DNA of 41,363 nt from an uncultured bacterium (GCA_938002815.1 CALKZT010000063.1:1-41363), one strand, 5' to 3'. Numbered from the stretch's first letter, positions 16,639-25,252 are shown. The notes: generated by a model from the sequence alone, not told the origin. Made by a program: numbers and translations.

Positions 16639-17802
16639 TTATTTGTTAGCCTTTCTGATGTCCAAGAGATCTTGGGCCACTATCCATTTGCAGATGTTAG
16701 CAGACCCTTCCACCATGAAGTAGGTGGGGGCATCCCTAAAGAAACGGGCCACAGGGTACTCTGTGGAGTAGCCGTAGGCACCGAAGATCCTCATGGCCAC
16801 CTGGGCTGCCTTCATGGCCACTTCCCCTGCCAGGTATTTGGCCTGGGCCACCTCAAAGGTGTTTCCAAGCATACCTTGGTCCTTCTGCCAAGCGGCCTTA
16901 TAGACCATAAGCCTTGCTGCCTCTATCTCGGCGGATACCTGTGCGATCATATCCTGGTTCATCTGAAAATGGCCTATGGGCTGGCCAAACTGACTCCTCT
17001 CCTTGGCATATTTTATCACTGCATCTAGGCAACCCTGGGCAAGTCCTACCCCACCTGCTGCGGCAGAAAGCCTTGTCTGATTTAGGGAACCAAAGACGAT
17101 CTTGGCCCCGTCCCCTGGTTTCCCCAGTATGTTTCCCTTAGGCACCTTGGTATCCTCCAGTATGATCTCCCCTGTAGGAGATGACCTTGAACCCATTTTG
17201 GGGAGCTCTGTGGTGGTAATGCCGTTAAAGTTCTTGGGCTCTATTACAAATGCAGATAGACCCCTCCCCCTGGCCTCCCTGTCTGTATAGGCGTAGAAGA
17301 TGAGCACATCTGCCACAGTGGCATTGGAGATCCATGTCTTGGCCCCGTTTATGACCCAGTAATCACCCTTGTCTACGGCAGTACTCTTCATGGACATGAC
17401 GTCGGACCCTGCATTGGGCTCTGTGATACCAAACCCCCCCAGATATTCAGCACTCACCAACTTGGGGATATACTTTTGCTTTAGTTCCTCACTCCCATAT
17501 CGAAAGATAGTAAAAGCACAACCCAGCTCCTGCATGTTTATCTGGACACGAAGGGAGCTGCTCACCCTTGCTATCTCTTCTGTGATGATCATTGCTGCAA
17601 GCCAACCCATGTTGTTGCCGCCGTATTCCTCTGGGATCACGGTCCCAAACAGACCCAGCTCACCCATGGGCTTTATCACCTCTTCGTAAGGAAAGTAGTG
17701 CTTTTCGTCCCATTCATCTGCATAGGGTGCAATCTTTTCGTTTGCAAAGTCCCTCACCATGTCCCTCAGCATCTGTAGTTCTTCTGACAAGGTAAAATCC
17801 AT
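16639..17802 (-). CDS. gcdH: Glutaryl-CoA dehydrogenase, probably non-decarboxylating
   Basis: This is a 387-aa flavin acyl-CoA dehydrogenase with the usual order: N-terminal helical domain, FAD-binding GITEPNAGSD and WISNA segments, and C-terminal helical domain. The catalytic base is E365 in FMVEGSAN. The residue before it is Val (V364), where decarboxylating glutaryl-CoA dehydrogenases such as human GCDH have Tyr (TYEGT). I recall the Tyr-to-Val change as characteristic of non-decarboxylating enzymes of strict anaerobes such as Desulfococcus. The directly downstream gcdA supports release of free glutaconyl-CoA. The ATG has GGGAGGAAGAG upstream, and a good promoter lies at 17857-17885. Confidence 0.92.
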   Translation of the reverse strand: MDFTLSEELQMLRDMVRDFANEKIAPYADEWDEKHYFPYEEVIKPMGELGLFGTVIPEEYGGNNMGWLAAMIITEEIARVSSSLRVQINMQELGCAFTIFRYGSEELKQKYIPKLVSAEYLGGFGITEPNAGSDVMSMKSTAVDKGDYWVINGAKTWISNATVADVLIFYAYTDREARGRGLSAFVIEPKNFNGITTTELPKMGSRSSPTGEIILEDTKVPKGNILGKPGDGAKIVFGSLNQTRLSAAAGGVGLAQGCLDAVIKYAKERSQFGQPIGHFQMNQDMIAQVSAEIEAARLMVYKAAWQKDQGMLGNTFEVAQAKYLAGEVAMKAAQVAMRIFGAYGYSTEYPVARFFRDAPTYFMVEGSANICKWIVAQDLLDIRKANK

Positions 17803-17856
17803 CTCTTCCTCCCTATATCTTATTTTTTTATGACCGAGACCAGGAGAATACCAGGA

Positions 17857-17885
17857 CTTATATCCCAGAGACAGGTCTTTGACAA
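17857..17885 (-). promoter_or_regulatory. Sigma70-type promoter of gcdH-gcdA
   Basis: On the minus strand TTGTCA (17885-17880) is followed after exactly 17 bases by TATAAG (17862-17857). Each box matches consensus at five of six positions. Transcription would start roughly 50 bases upstream of the gcdH ATG. The -35 lies just after the epimerase stop codon, so gcdH-gcdA can be expressed independently of the upstream kinase-epimerase pair. Confidence 0.6.
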
Positions 17886-17895
17886 CTAAAAATAT

Positions 17896-18882
17896 TTACA
17901 TTGTAGCTATTTCGTAGTCATTTTTAGGGGACTCAGTTCCCAATCTCCACTCCCATGTCTTTTTCAGCCCTTCCAAGAGTTGGGTTTCTGGTCTCCATTC
18001 GAGGGCCTCTTCTGCCTTTCTTACCACCAGGCAGCTCTTGGGGATGTCCCCTTCCCTTGCAGGGCCCCGAAAGGTATTCTTCAGCTCCAAAGCTGCTTTC
18101 CCGGTAAGGGACTCATAGGCCTCTATTATCATATCGTAGAGCTCTCGTGTCCTTGTGCCTCTCCCTGTGCCTATGTTTAGGATCTCACCGTCCCCCCTTT
18201 GTAAGGCCAATAGATTTGCCTTTGCCACGTCCTTTACAAAACAGTAGTCTCTCACCATTCCATCTTCTTCACCAGGGAAGTGATAGATAGTGGAGGGCCT
18301 ATTCTGTAAGATGTTTTCCATGAAGATGGCCACAACCCCTGCCTCGCCATGGGGTATCTGCCTTGGCCCATAGATATTGCTGTATCTTAAGACAGTAAAA
18401 TTTAGACCGAATTGATGTTTGTAATAATTGAGATAATACTCGGAGCAGAGCTTTGTGATGGCATAGGGTGACATGGGCTTAGGCTGGTATGCTTCTGTGG
18501 TGGGATACTCTTCTGCGTCCCCGTATATGGCCCCCCCTGAAGAGATGAATATAAACTTTTTGAGGTATCCCTTTGAGCATTCGATGAGGTTTAAGAGGCC
18601 CTTTATGTTTACATCGGCATCATGGATGGGGTCCCTAACAGAATCTGGCACACTGATCTGGGCTGCATGGTGGTTTATAACCTCTGGCCTTTCTCTCTCC
18701 AAGATAACCCTTATCTCTTGGGATCTGATGTCCACCTGATAAAACTTAGCCCCCTTATTTAGATTCTCAACCCTCCCTGTACTCAGATTGTCTACCACTA
18801 CCACCTGATGCCCCTCGGCAATGTATTGGTCTACCACATGAGAACCTATGAAGCCTGCTCCACCTGTAACCAGAATCTTCAT
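17896..18882 (-). CDS. NAD-dependent sugar-nucleotide epimerase/dehydratase (GalE-like extended SDR)
   Basis: The 328-aa protein begins with the NAD-binding TGGAGFIGSHVVD, has the catalytic SPYAITK (YxxxK) with a preceding serine-rich FISSGGAIYGD, and the extended-SDR body YSNIYGPRQ. Such enzymes convert UDP- or GDP-sugars, for example UDP-glucose to UDP-galactose, for surface polysaccharides. The exact substrate cannot be read from sequence. Its ATG overlaps the TGA of the upstream histidine kinase by one base (TGATG), so it is translationally coupled to it. This is an unusual pairing that may link sensing to envelope sugar synthesis. Confidence 0.9.
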   Translation of the reverse strand: MKILVTGGAGFIGSHVVDQYIAEGHQVVVVDNLSTGRVENLNKGAKFYQVDIRSQEIRVILERERPEVINHHAAQISVPDSVRDPIHDADVNIKGLLNLIECSKGYLKKFIFISSGGAIYGDAEEYPTTEAYQPKPMSPYAITKLCSEYYLNYYKHQFGLNFTVLRYSNIYGPRQIPHGEAGVVAIFMENILQNRPSTIYHFPGEEDGMVRDYCFVKDVAKANLLALQRGDGEILNIGTGRGTRTRELYDMIIEAYESLTGKAALELKNTFRGPAREGDIPKSCLVVRKAEEALEWRPETQLLEGLKKTWEWRLGTESPKNDYEIATM

Positions 18883-21596
18883 CAGAGGTCCCTCCCCTTT
18901 CTTAAGTTATCGGCCTTTCTTAGAAGTCCTTTTACTTGGGATATGAGGGCATTCACGGAAAAAGGTTTTTGAATAAAGGGCATACCCTTTATTAGGCCTA
19001 GCCGTTCCCCCACAGTCTTTTCTGAATAGCCTGACATAAAGAGGACCTTGAGTTGGGGGAACCTCATCTTCAGCACCCTATAAAGCTCTTCTCCACCCAT
19101 TTCGGGCATCACCAGGTCAGTGATGAGGAGATCAGGCACCATGAGGCCTGATTCCACAACACCTAAGGCCTCCTCTCCGTTTCCTGCCTTCTCTACCCTA
19201 AAACCTGCCTCCTTTAGGATAGCACAGCACAACTCCCTCAAGGCAGGGTCATCTTCCACTACGAGTATCTTTTCTCCCTGGGCCCTAAAGGCCACCTCTT
19301 CTTCCCTCACACTTGCCTTCTGGCTCTCCCCCTTTGAAACAGGGAGGTAGATCTTAAATGTACTCCCTTTGCCAGGCTCTGAATAGGCCCAGATATTTCC
19401 ACCTGATTGCTTAAGTATCCCATACACAGTGGAAAGCCCAAGACCTGTTCCCTTTCCCCTCTCTTTTGTGGTGAAAAAGGGCTCGAATATCCTTGAGAGC
19501 ACCTCCTTGTCCATCCCATGCCCAGTATCTGAAATGGCAAGGAGTATGTATCTTCCAGGTGTTACACCCTGGTGAAGACTAGCATAGTGCTCGTCCAGTG
19601 TGACCTCAGAGGTCTCTATGGTCAATGTCCCGCCATTGGGCATGGCATCCCTTGCATTTATAACAATGTTTAAGATCACCTGCTCCATCTGAACAGGGTC
19701 TACATATACATGGGAGATACCTTCTTTTAGGCGCATCTCCATAAGAATGTCTTCTCCAATGAGCCTATGTAACATCTTGGTCAGATTCTTGATGAGTTCA
19801 TTTAGATCCAATACCTTTGGCTCCAAGGTCTGCTTTCTACCAAAGGCCAAAAGCTGCCTGATTATGTGCTTTCCCCTCTCCCCTGCTTCAATGACCTTTT
19901 GGAGTTTCTCCCTCCTTCTGTCATCTCTTGGGAACTCCCTCATAAGGAGCTCTGTAAAACCCATCATGACACCTAACATATTGTTAAAATCATGGGCCAC
20001 CCCTGCAGCAAGCCTTCCTATGGATTCTAATCTCTGGGCCCGGTATAGCTGCTCTCTTAAGGCCTGGGCCTCCTTTTCCATCCTATCCCTTTCAGTTACA
20101 TCCCGCGCCACACACAAAACACCTTGCACCTCACCCTTTACTACCCAAGGGGAACCAGATATCTCTCCTACCCTTTTTTCCCCATCCTTTGTAAAAAACT
20201 CATACCTGCTGGCAGATATTCGCCCCCCGGCCAAGATCTGCTTTATCTCTTCCAATGCCTTTTGGAGGTACTCCTCCGGAAGGATCTTTAAAACCTCGTA
20301 GATGCTCCTCCCTACTAGCTCCTCTCTCTTCCATCCCAGCATCCTTTCCACAGAAGGTGAGACATCCTTTATCTTAAGCTCCCTGTCTATTATGGAGATC
20401 ACCTCTGAGATGTTCTCAAAGGCGAGCCTGTATTTCTCCTCGGATTCTTTAAGGGCCCTTTCGGCCTTTAATCTCTCCGTCACATCCCTTGCATAGCCCC
20501 TTATTATGGGTTCCTTTCCCTCCCCTCTTTTAAGGGAATTCTTGTATTCCCAGAATCTCAGCTCCCCTTCCTTTGTGACCACCTTCATGATACCTTCGGC
20601 CTTACCTTTCTTGAGGATCTCTTCCAAGTACTTGTCAAACTCATCCCTTACATCGGGGGCCAAGAAATCCCTTAAGTTTTTGCCAATGATCTCATCCTCC
20701 TTGTATCCCCCTATCTCCAATGCCACCCTGTTTACCGAAAGGACGGTCCCCTTAGAATCGTGGGTGCAGATGAGATCACTTACGTTTTCCACTAAGTCCC
20801 TGTAACGCTCTTCGCTTTCTTTTAGCCTCCTTTCCTTCTCCTTCCTCTCTGTGATATCCCTTGCGACGATAAGAATCTCTCTCACCTTTCCCATCCTTTT
20901 TATGGGAACAGACTCTGCTTCGACTAGTATACGATCCCCTCTCTTGTTTACAGCTGATACCTCATACCTATAGCTCTCCAGGTCCCCTCTCTTTCTCTCC
21001 TTAATCCTCTCAGAAAAGAGCGTTAACTCCTCTTCGGATAGGAACTCTGTGATGGACTTGCCCAAAGCCTCTTTTAGTTGGTATCCTGCGAATTCGAGGG
21101 CAGCCTTGTTGGCAAAGGTGATCCTGCCTTCCAGATCGATGGTAATGATTATCTCCCTTGTAGACTCTGTAACGAGCCTATATCTCTCCTCGGATTCCCT
21201 GAGCCGCTCTAATGTTAGGATCTTCTCCGTCACATCCCTTGATATGTGAACTACTCCAATGAGATCGCCTCTCTGATCCATTATGGGCTCAACAGTCACA
21301 TTATACCGCCTGGATCCCAACTCCATTTCCATTTCTTCTCTCTTAAGGCTGCCCCTGAGCCTTATAAGGGGACAATTGGGTATAGGGGATGGGGATTGAT
21401 GCACTATCTCGCAGCAACTCTTTCCTATCATCTCCTGGATGGGGACCCCAAAGAGCTCCTGGGAGGCCCTGTTGGCGTCTATGATCCTGTGGGAAGGATC
21501 TAGTATAAAGATGGGTTCGTTTATGGCATTAAAGGCCCAAGCCCATCTTTTAGTCAATTCATTTCGCCTTTTTGCGAGTCTCTCTTCCTCACTCAC
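18882..21596 (-). CDS. Hybrid PAS-domain sensor histidine kinase with C-terminal receiver
   Basis: The 904-aa protein has four PAS repeats (starting near residues 15, 140, 265 and 390), several followed by PAC-like ARDVTER or SRDVTEK ends. HisKA follows with the phospho-acceptor AAGVAHDFNN near 540, then HATPase_c (NIVINARDAMPNGG, DTGHGMD, GKGTGLGLS) and a receiver domain (VVEDD, LLITDLVMPEMGG with the phospho-acceptor Asp, KPFS). No membrane segments are visible, so it should sense an intracellular signal such as redox state or a small ligand. The start is GTG at 21596, with GGGGAGGG upstream. No separate output regulator is adjacent, and a downstream phosphotransfer partner must lie elsewhere. 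Confidence 0.95.
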   Translation of the reverse strand: MSEEERLAKRRNELTKRWAWAFNAINEPIFILDPSHRIIDANRASQELFGVPIQEMIGKSCCEIVHQSPSPIPNCPLIRLRGSLKREEMEMELGSRRYNVTVEPIMDQRGDLIGVVHISRDVTEKILTLERLRESEERYRLVTESTREIIITIDLEGRITFANKAALEFAGYQLKEALGKSITEFLSEEELTLFSERIKERKRGDLESYRYEVSAVNKRGDRILVEAESVPIKRMGKVREILIVARDITERKEKERRLKESEERYRDLVENVSDLICTHDSKGTVLSVNRVALEIGGYKEDEIIGKNLRDFLAPDVRDEFDKYLEEILKKGKAEGIMKVVTKEGELRFWEYKNSLKRGEGKEPIIRGYARDVTERLKAERALKESEEKYRLAFENISEVISIIDRELKIKDVSPSVERMLGWKREELVGRSIYEVLKILPEEYLQKALEEIKQILAGGRISASRYEFFTKDGEKRVGEISGSPWVVKGEVQGVLCVARDVTERDRMEKEAQALREQLYRAQRLESIGRLAAGVAHDFNNMLGVMMGFTELLMREFPRDDRRREKLQKVIEAGERGKHIIRQLLAFGRKQTLEPKVLDLNELIKNLTKMLHRLIGEDILMEMRLKEGISHVYVDPVQMEQVILNIVINARDAMPNGGTLTIETSEVTLDEHYASLHQGVTPGRYILLAISDTGHGMDKEVLSRIFEPFFTTKERGKGTGLGLSTVYGILKQSGGNIWAYSEPGKGSTFKIYLPVSKGESQKASVREEEVAFRAQGEKILVVEDDPALRELCCAILKEAGFRVEKAGNGEEALGVVESGLMVPDLLITDLVMPEMGGEELYRVLKMRFPQLKVLFMSGYSEKTVGERLGLIKGMPFIQKPFSVNALISQVKGLLRKADNLRKGRDL

Positions 21597-21941
21597 CTTT
21601 TAGCCCTCCCCTTGGGTTCATGGAAACCAGAAAGTATGTCTTAATCCTTCTTTGAGGCTTAGGATCCCATTATGACTGAGCCAATCATACCATGGGGATA
21701 TAGCCTGAGGATAGCTTTTTTGTCTATAAAACAAGCAGATCGCAAAATGTGAAAGAGAAAGAGAGGAGGCCCTTTAGCGGTAATAGTCAACACTTGATCT
21801 CTCCCCCTCCTATAATCTTTTCTCACAACATCGGGATTGCTCACAGAAATGTCGTTAAGGGCACAAAATATCTCTTGACAAATGGAAAGGGAGGACAAGA
21901 AAGTTATCTTAAACATCTTTATCTTCATCCAGCCAGATCTT
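21597..21941. other. Intergenic region between kinase gene and GNAT gene
   Basis: The 345-base gap lies between minus-strand genes and should carry the kinase promoter. A TATGAT -10-like box occurs on the minus strand without a good -35. A minus-strand ORF of 89 codons (21659-21928) fills much of the gap but has no recognisable domain and a weak start. I do not call it a gene. No hairpin terminator with a T-run was seen. Confidence 0.35.
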
Positions 21942-22445
21942 TTAATTCAGGAGGAGTTCCATTACACATTCATCATGCCCTTTTGATCTAAAAGAAAACC
22001 CCACCTTTAAATACAGTCTAATGGCAGGGATATTGGTGGAGGAGACACATAACCACAACCTCTTTATCCCCAAAGACCTTGCTTTATCTATCGCCTTTAG
22101 AGTGAGCTGAGTGCCTATCCCCAACAACCTATGCCCCTGATGCACAAATATCATGTACTCTGCATCTCTTAGGTCCAAAGAAGGTAGGAGGCTCACATGG
22201 CCTATAACGGTGTTATCGGGTCTCGAGGCAATTATATTTATACCCTTTGAAAGCAGTCCAGCTGCCCATGTCTCGCAGCTCTTCTGGTCCTTGGGTGGCA
22301 GGCCCTGGATGTTGGGCCTCGGTGTAAAACAGAAATACATATTGAGGAGTGGATCCAGGAAGGATAGATCCCCCTCCGTTAAAAAGAAAGGCCTGCCCGC
22401 CTTGTCCAATAGCAAAACAGGCCTTTTTTTAGGGTTATCTGACAT
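21942..22445 (-). CDS. GNAT-family N-acetyltransferase
   Basis: The 167-aa protein shows a GNAT core in its second half: IGHVSLLPSLDLRDAEYMIFV, then the acetyl-CoA-binding motif HRLLGIGTQLTLKAIDKA (a Q/RxxGxG/A type loop) and LWLCVSSTNIPAIRLYLKVGF, the typical N-x-x-A-x-x-L-Y-x-x-x-G-F end. These enzymes transfer an acetyl group to an amine of a small molecule or protein; the substrate is not evident. It is the last gene of the ligase - usp - lipoprotein transcript, starting eight bases after the lipoprotein stop with a weak ribosome binding site. Confidence 0.85.
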   Translation of the reverse strand: MSDNPKKRPVLLLDKAGRPFFLTEGDLSFLDPLLNMYFCFTPRPNIQGLPPKDQKSCETWAAGLLSKGINIIASRPDNTVIGHVSLLPSLDLRDAEYMIFVHQGHRLLGIGTQLTLKAIDKARSLGIKRLWLCVSSTNIPAIRLYLKVGFSFRSKGHDECVMELLLN

Positions 22446-22453
22446 TCATGGTG

Positions 22454-22921
22454 TCATTGGGAGGTGATAAACGAAACTATATCCCTTGCATGGCTCACTT
22501 CCGTGAAATCAGAGGTGATGTCCTTGAATGCATTAAAGGTGGAGACCTTCCCCTCTTTTATTGGCTTGCCGTTTGGATCCCTTAGGACAACCCTTGTCTC
22601 TAATGAGCTATAACCACTCATATTTTCTGATTTCACAAAGGCGGGGTAGTCTGCACTGATAAAGAGCTCTACCTGGTAGTATGGCGTTTTTGTCTCCTCC
22701 TTATAGGCCACCCCTTCCCTTTCCAAGATATTTTGTACCTTAAACATGATTGAGTTTATTAGATAAGGCGAGGTCTCCATATCGGTTATGTCCACTTTAA
22801 CTAATTTAAATGGACCCCTGAACTTTGGTGATTCAACAGCTCTTTGATTTGTGACACTGGCACAAGCAGAAAAAATAACGAGAGCAGAAATAATTATGAC
22901 AATAGTTTTAATTATCTTCAT
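22454..22921 (-). CDS. Putative lipoprotein, function unknown
   Basis: The track ORF begins at 22942, but the ATG at 22921 has AAGGAGG six bases upstream and gives a clean N-terminus MKIIKTIVIIISALVIFSAC. This is a lipoprotein-type signal with a slightly atypical lipobox (FSAC), the Cys being followed by Ala and Ser. The mature part of about 135 aa contains YYQVELFISADYPAF and RVVLRDPNGKPIKEGKV, resembling small envelope lipoproteins with a beta-rich fold, but I do not recognise a family. Its ribosome binding site lies inside the 3' end of the universal stress protein gene, so the two are coupled. Confidence 0.8.
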   Translation of the reverse strand: MKIIKTIVIIISALVIFSACASVTNQRAVESPKFRGPFKLVKVDITDMETSPYLINSIMFKVQNILEREGVAYKEETKTPYYQVELFISADYPAFVKSENMSGYSSLETRVVLRDPNGKPIKEGKVSTFNAFKDITSDFTEVSHARDIVSFITSQ

Positions 22922-22922
22922 T

Positions 22923-23396
22923 TTATACCTCCTTAAAAGCAATTTTTTCCCTCACAACCAATACTGGTATTGGTGACCTTTTTGCAATCCTCTCTGATGT
23001 GGAGCCCAAAAAGATTGTAGCTATATTGGATCTACCTTTAGCCCCAACAATTACAAGATCTATGTTCTTCTCATTGATAAATTCTAAGATTTTTGAAAAA
23101 GGTGTCCCCACAGCTATACTAATATCGACCCCTTCTTCAGCACACCCCACTTTTTTAAGGATCTGTTTTATGAACTCCATCCTATATGCCTTCTGTTCAG
23201 AGATATATTTCTCCACAGAGATATTTGAAGCAAATTGTGCTACCATCGAAACTGCCTCTACATCCCTTTCATTTATGATATTCACTACAAAGAGCCCTGT
23301 TTGGAGTCTATCCTTCAGGTATGTAGCATAAGCAAGGGTGGCCTCAGAATACTCTGACAGGTCAACCGCAGCCATTATCCTTTTTATAGGTAACAT
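22923..23396 (-). CDS. uspA: Universal stress protein (UspA family)
   Basis: A single Usp domain of about 157 aa: it starts PIKRIMAAVDLSEYSEATLAYA and ends with the ATP-binding motif VGAKGRSNIATIFLGSTSERI (G-2x-G-9x-G-S/T), then PIPVLVV. The track start at 23429 lies in the ligase gene. The ATG at 23396 has AAAGGAGGAG at proper spacing and gives MLPIKRI, the typical Usp start. It lies 25 bases after the acyl-CoA ligase stop. Usp proteins bind ATP and help stress survival; a more specific role is not evident. Confidence 0.93.
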   Translation of the reverse strand: MLPIKRIMAAVDLSEYSEATLAYATYLKDRLQTGLFVVNIINERDVEAVSMVAQFASNISVEKYISEQKAYRMEFIKQILKKVGCAEEGVDISIAVGTPFSKILEFINEKNIDLVIVGAKGRSNIATIFLGSTSERIAKRSPIPVLVVREKIAFKEV

Positions 23397-23421
23397 GTCT
23401 CCTCCTTTAAAATCATCTGGA

Positions 23422-25023
23422 TTATTCAAAAGAGCTCAGTTTAGTCATGTCAACTTCTTTTTGGAGCCTAAACCTCTGTATCTTTCCGCTCTTTGTCTTG
23501 GGAAACTCCTTTGTAACACCATAAAACCTTGGCCTCTTAATGCCCTCTAAGTGTTCCTTGGCAAAGGCCCATAATTCCTCAGGAGTGAGATCAACACCTT
23601 CTTTGGGTCTCGCCATGAGGACCAACTCCTGACCCCCTTTCGATACTTGGACCCCAAAGGCATAGGCCTCAGACACCTTGGGCATGTGGTAGAAGACCTC
23701 CTCTATCTCAGCCGGCAAGACCTCCTTACCCTTGATCTCTATCACGTCCTTTATCCTTCCCAAGATCCTAAGGTAACCCCTCTCGTCCATGCTCCCAAGG
23801 TCCCCTGTGTGAAACCAGCCCCACCTGTCTATGGCCTGCTCTGTGGCCTGGGGGAGATTGTGGTACCCTTTCATCAAATAACCCCTCGTGACTATCTCCC
23901 CTTGGCTTCCAATTCCCAAATCCTCACCCGTCTCTGGGTCCACAATCTTTACCTCACAACAGGGCAAAGCCCTGCCCACTGTCTTTAGCTTCAGCTCCAT
24001 GGGGTCCTCGGGATCTGCCATGCTAATCCAGGAGCTGGCCTCTGTTATACCGTATGCAGTCACAAGACCCTTCACCCCCAAATCAACTACAAGCCTTCTC
24101 ATGAGCTCAGAAGGACAACTGGCGCCCCCGATGGTACCCTTTTTTACTCCTTCCCATGACCCCTTCTTAGAGGAAGAGTGATCCCACAGGGAGAGAAACA
24201 TGCTCGGAGAACCGAAAATAGCAGTACATCTCTCTTGGCACATTGCCTCTAATACCTTTTCCGGATCGAAGGTATTAGAAGGCATAATTAAAGTAGCCCC
24301 CACCAAAAGACCCGATAGGGCGATACAAGTATTTCCAAACATGTGAAAGAGGGGAAAGAAGAGGCAGAGTCTGTCCCTATGATCTATCCCCTGCCTTGCC
24401 ATAGAGGCCATGGACTTATTTACAAGGCCTAAGCTGTTTAGGATCACCCCCTTTGGTCTCCCTGTGGTGCCAGAGGTATACATTATGGCCACTGGGTCAG
24501 AAGGCTTTGGCCTTGGAAGGGAGCGAAATACCTCTTCTCCTACGTTCCTCCCCAAGTCTAACAACTCTCGGTAGCCCATACTTCCCCTTCCACCACCCTC
24601 GCCCAAAACTATCGTCTCCTTTACGGGAAGCGGTTGATCTTTTGGGCCCAAAGACTCAGCCTCCTTAAACCTCTCCAAACCTTCCTCCGTGGTTACCAAC
24701 ACTTCGGCGTCTGAGTCAGAGAGGATATATCTGAGATCCAGAGGTTCGATCCCAGGATCCAGAGGAATCAAGATCAGGCCTAATTTGGAGAGTGCAAGCC
24801 AAATTATCATCCACTCGGCCATGTTCGAAGCCAGAATCCCTACCCTATTCCCCATCCTTAGACCAGTGGAGAGGAGGCCCTTGGATACCAGATCGGCCTC
24901 CTCTTTCATTTCCCTGTAGGTAAAACCCTTCCCTTCTTCAAGGTGTAAGATTGCCCGCCTTTCTGGGTATGCCTCAATGAGAGGCAAAAGGGCATCATAA
25001 ATGGTCTTTTGGATCTCTACCAT
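23422..25023 (-). CDS. AMP-dependent acyl- or aryl-CoA ligase
   Basis: The enzyme activates a carboxylic acid with ATP and CoA through an acyl-AMP. All adenylate-forming motifs are present: YTSGTTGRPKGV (P-loop-like), TAYGITEAS, GWFHTGDLG, IKGKEVLPAEIEE and the C-terminal lysine motif FPKTKSGKIQR. The track start is 25062, but the ATG at 25023 has AAGGAGGGAGAGAAG upstream and begins MVEIQKTIYDAL, leaving 533 aa. Divergent location next to the benzoyl-CoA pathway genes, across a shared regulatory region, suggests an aromatic, alicyclic or fatty acid substrate. Sequence alone does not fix it. Confidence 0.93.
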   Translation of the reverse strand: MVEIQKTIYDALLPLIEAYPERRAILHLEEGKGFTYREMKEEADLVSKGLLSTGLRMGNRVGILASNMAEWMIIWLALSKLGLILIPLDPGIEPLDLRYILSDSDAEVLVTTEEGLERFKEAESLGPKDQPLPVKETIVLGEGGGRGSMGYRELLDLGRNVGEEVFRSLPRPKPSDPVAIMYTSGTTGRPKGVILNSLGLVNKSMASMARQGIDHRDRLCLFFPLFHMFGNTCIALSGLLVGATLIMPSNTFDPEKVLEAMCQERCTAIFGSPSMFLSLWDHSSSKKGSWEGVKKGTIGGASCPSELMRRLVVDLGVKGLVTAYGITEASSWISMADPEDPMELKLKTVGRALPCCEVKIVDPETGEDLGIGSQGEIVTRGYLMKGYHNLPQATEQAIDRWGWFHTGDLGSMDERGYLRILGRIKDVIEIKGKEVLPAEIEEVFYHMPKVSEAYAFGVQVSKGGQELVLMARPKEGVDLTPEELWAFAKEHLEGIKRPRFYGVTKEFPKTKSGKIQRFRLQKEVDMTKLSSFE

Positions 25024-25101
25024 CTCTTCTCTCCCTCCTTGGGACTCCAAGGGGTTGGCCAAGTTCCAGAGATCGGGCCTCTTAGAAGATTCTTCCTACC
25101 A

Positions 25102-25130
25102 AAGATAGTTCCTGGCCAGAAAAATTTCAA
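25102..25130 (-). promoter_or_regulatory. Candidate promoter of the acyl-CoA ligase operon
   Basis: On the minus strand TTGAAA (25130-25125) is followed after 17 bases by TATCTT (25107-25102). The -35 matches consensus at five of six positions and the -10 at four. Transcription would begin about 70 bases upstream of the ligase ATG at 25023. Confidence 0.4.
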
Positions 25131-25200
25131 ACCCTAAATATAGGCCTCGGGTTAAAAGGAAGTGGGCAAGAGGAGTTTTGTGGGATAGCCTAAAATTTTA

Positions 25201-25206
25201 TTGACA
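25201..25206 (+). promoter_or_regulatory. TTGACA -35 box upstream of the SDR-had-oah-dch genes
   Basis: A perfect TTGACA lies 96 bases upstream of the SDR start. At 17-base spacing the -10 would be the poor TAGTTA inside the left arm of the palindrome. A better -10 (TATAAA, 25239-25244) also lies in the palindrome but too far for this -35. Either promoter would be occluded by a protein bound to the palindrome. Confidence 0.4.
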
Positions 25207-25222
25207 TCTTCTCTCCCAAAAT

Positions 25223-25252
25223 GTAGTTACTTTGTAACTATAAAGTAACTAC
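25223..25252. promoter_or_regulatory. Palindromic operator between the ligase and benzoyl-CoA pathway operons
   Basis: GTAGTTACTTT and AAAGTAACTAC form perfect 11-base inverted arms around an eight-base centre (GTAACTAT). A second, nested symmetry TAGTTAC-TTT-GTAACTA shares the left arm, so the TAGTTAC/GTAACTA word occurs three times. Size and symmetry fit a TetR- or MarR-family dimer (or pair of dimers). It overlaps a TATAAA -10-like element and lies downstream of TTGACA, so binding would most simply repress the SDR-had-oah-dch operon. The cognate regulator is not shown by sequence; the TetR at 38050-38688 is one candidate. Confidence 0.7.

Noticed and set aside
21659-21928. Minus-strand ORF of 89 codons between the GNAT and kinase genes
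   Set aside because: No domain, weak start and unremarkable composition; treated as intergenic.
22923-23429. Longer track start of the universal stress protein at 23429 and of the lipoprotein at 22942
   Set aside because: Internal ATG codons have far stronger ribosome binding sites and give typical N-termini.
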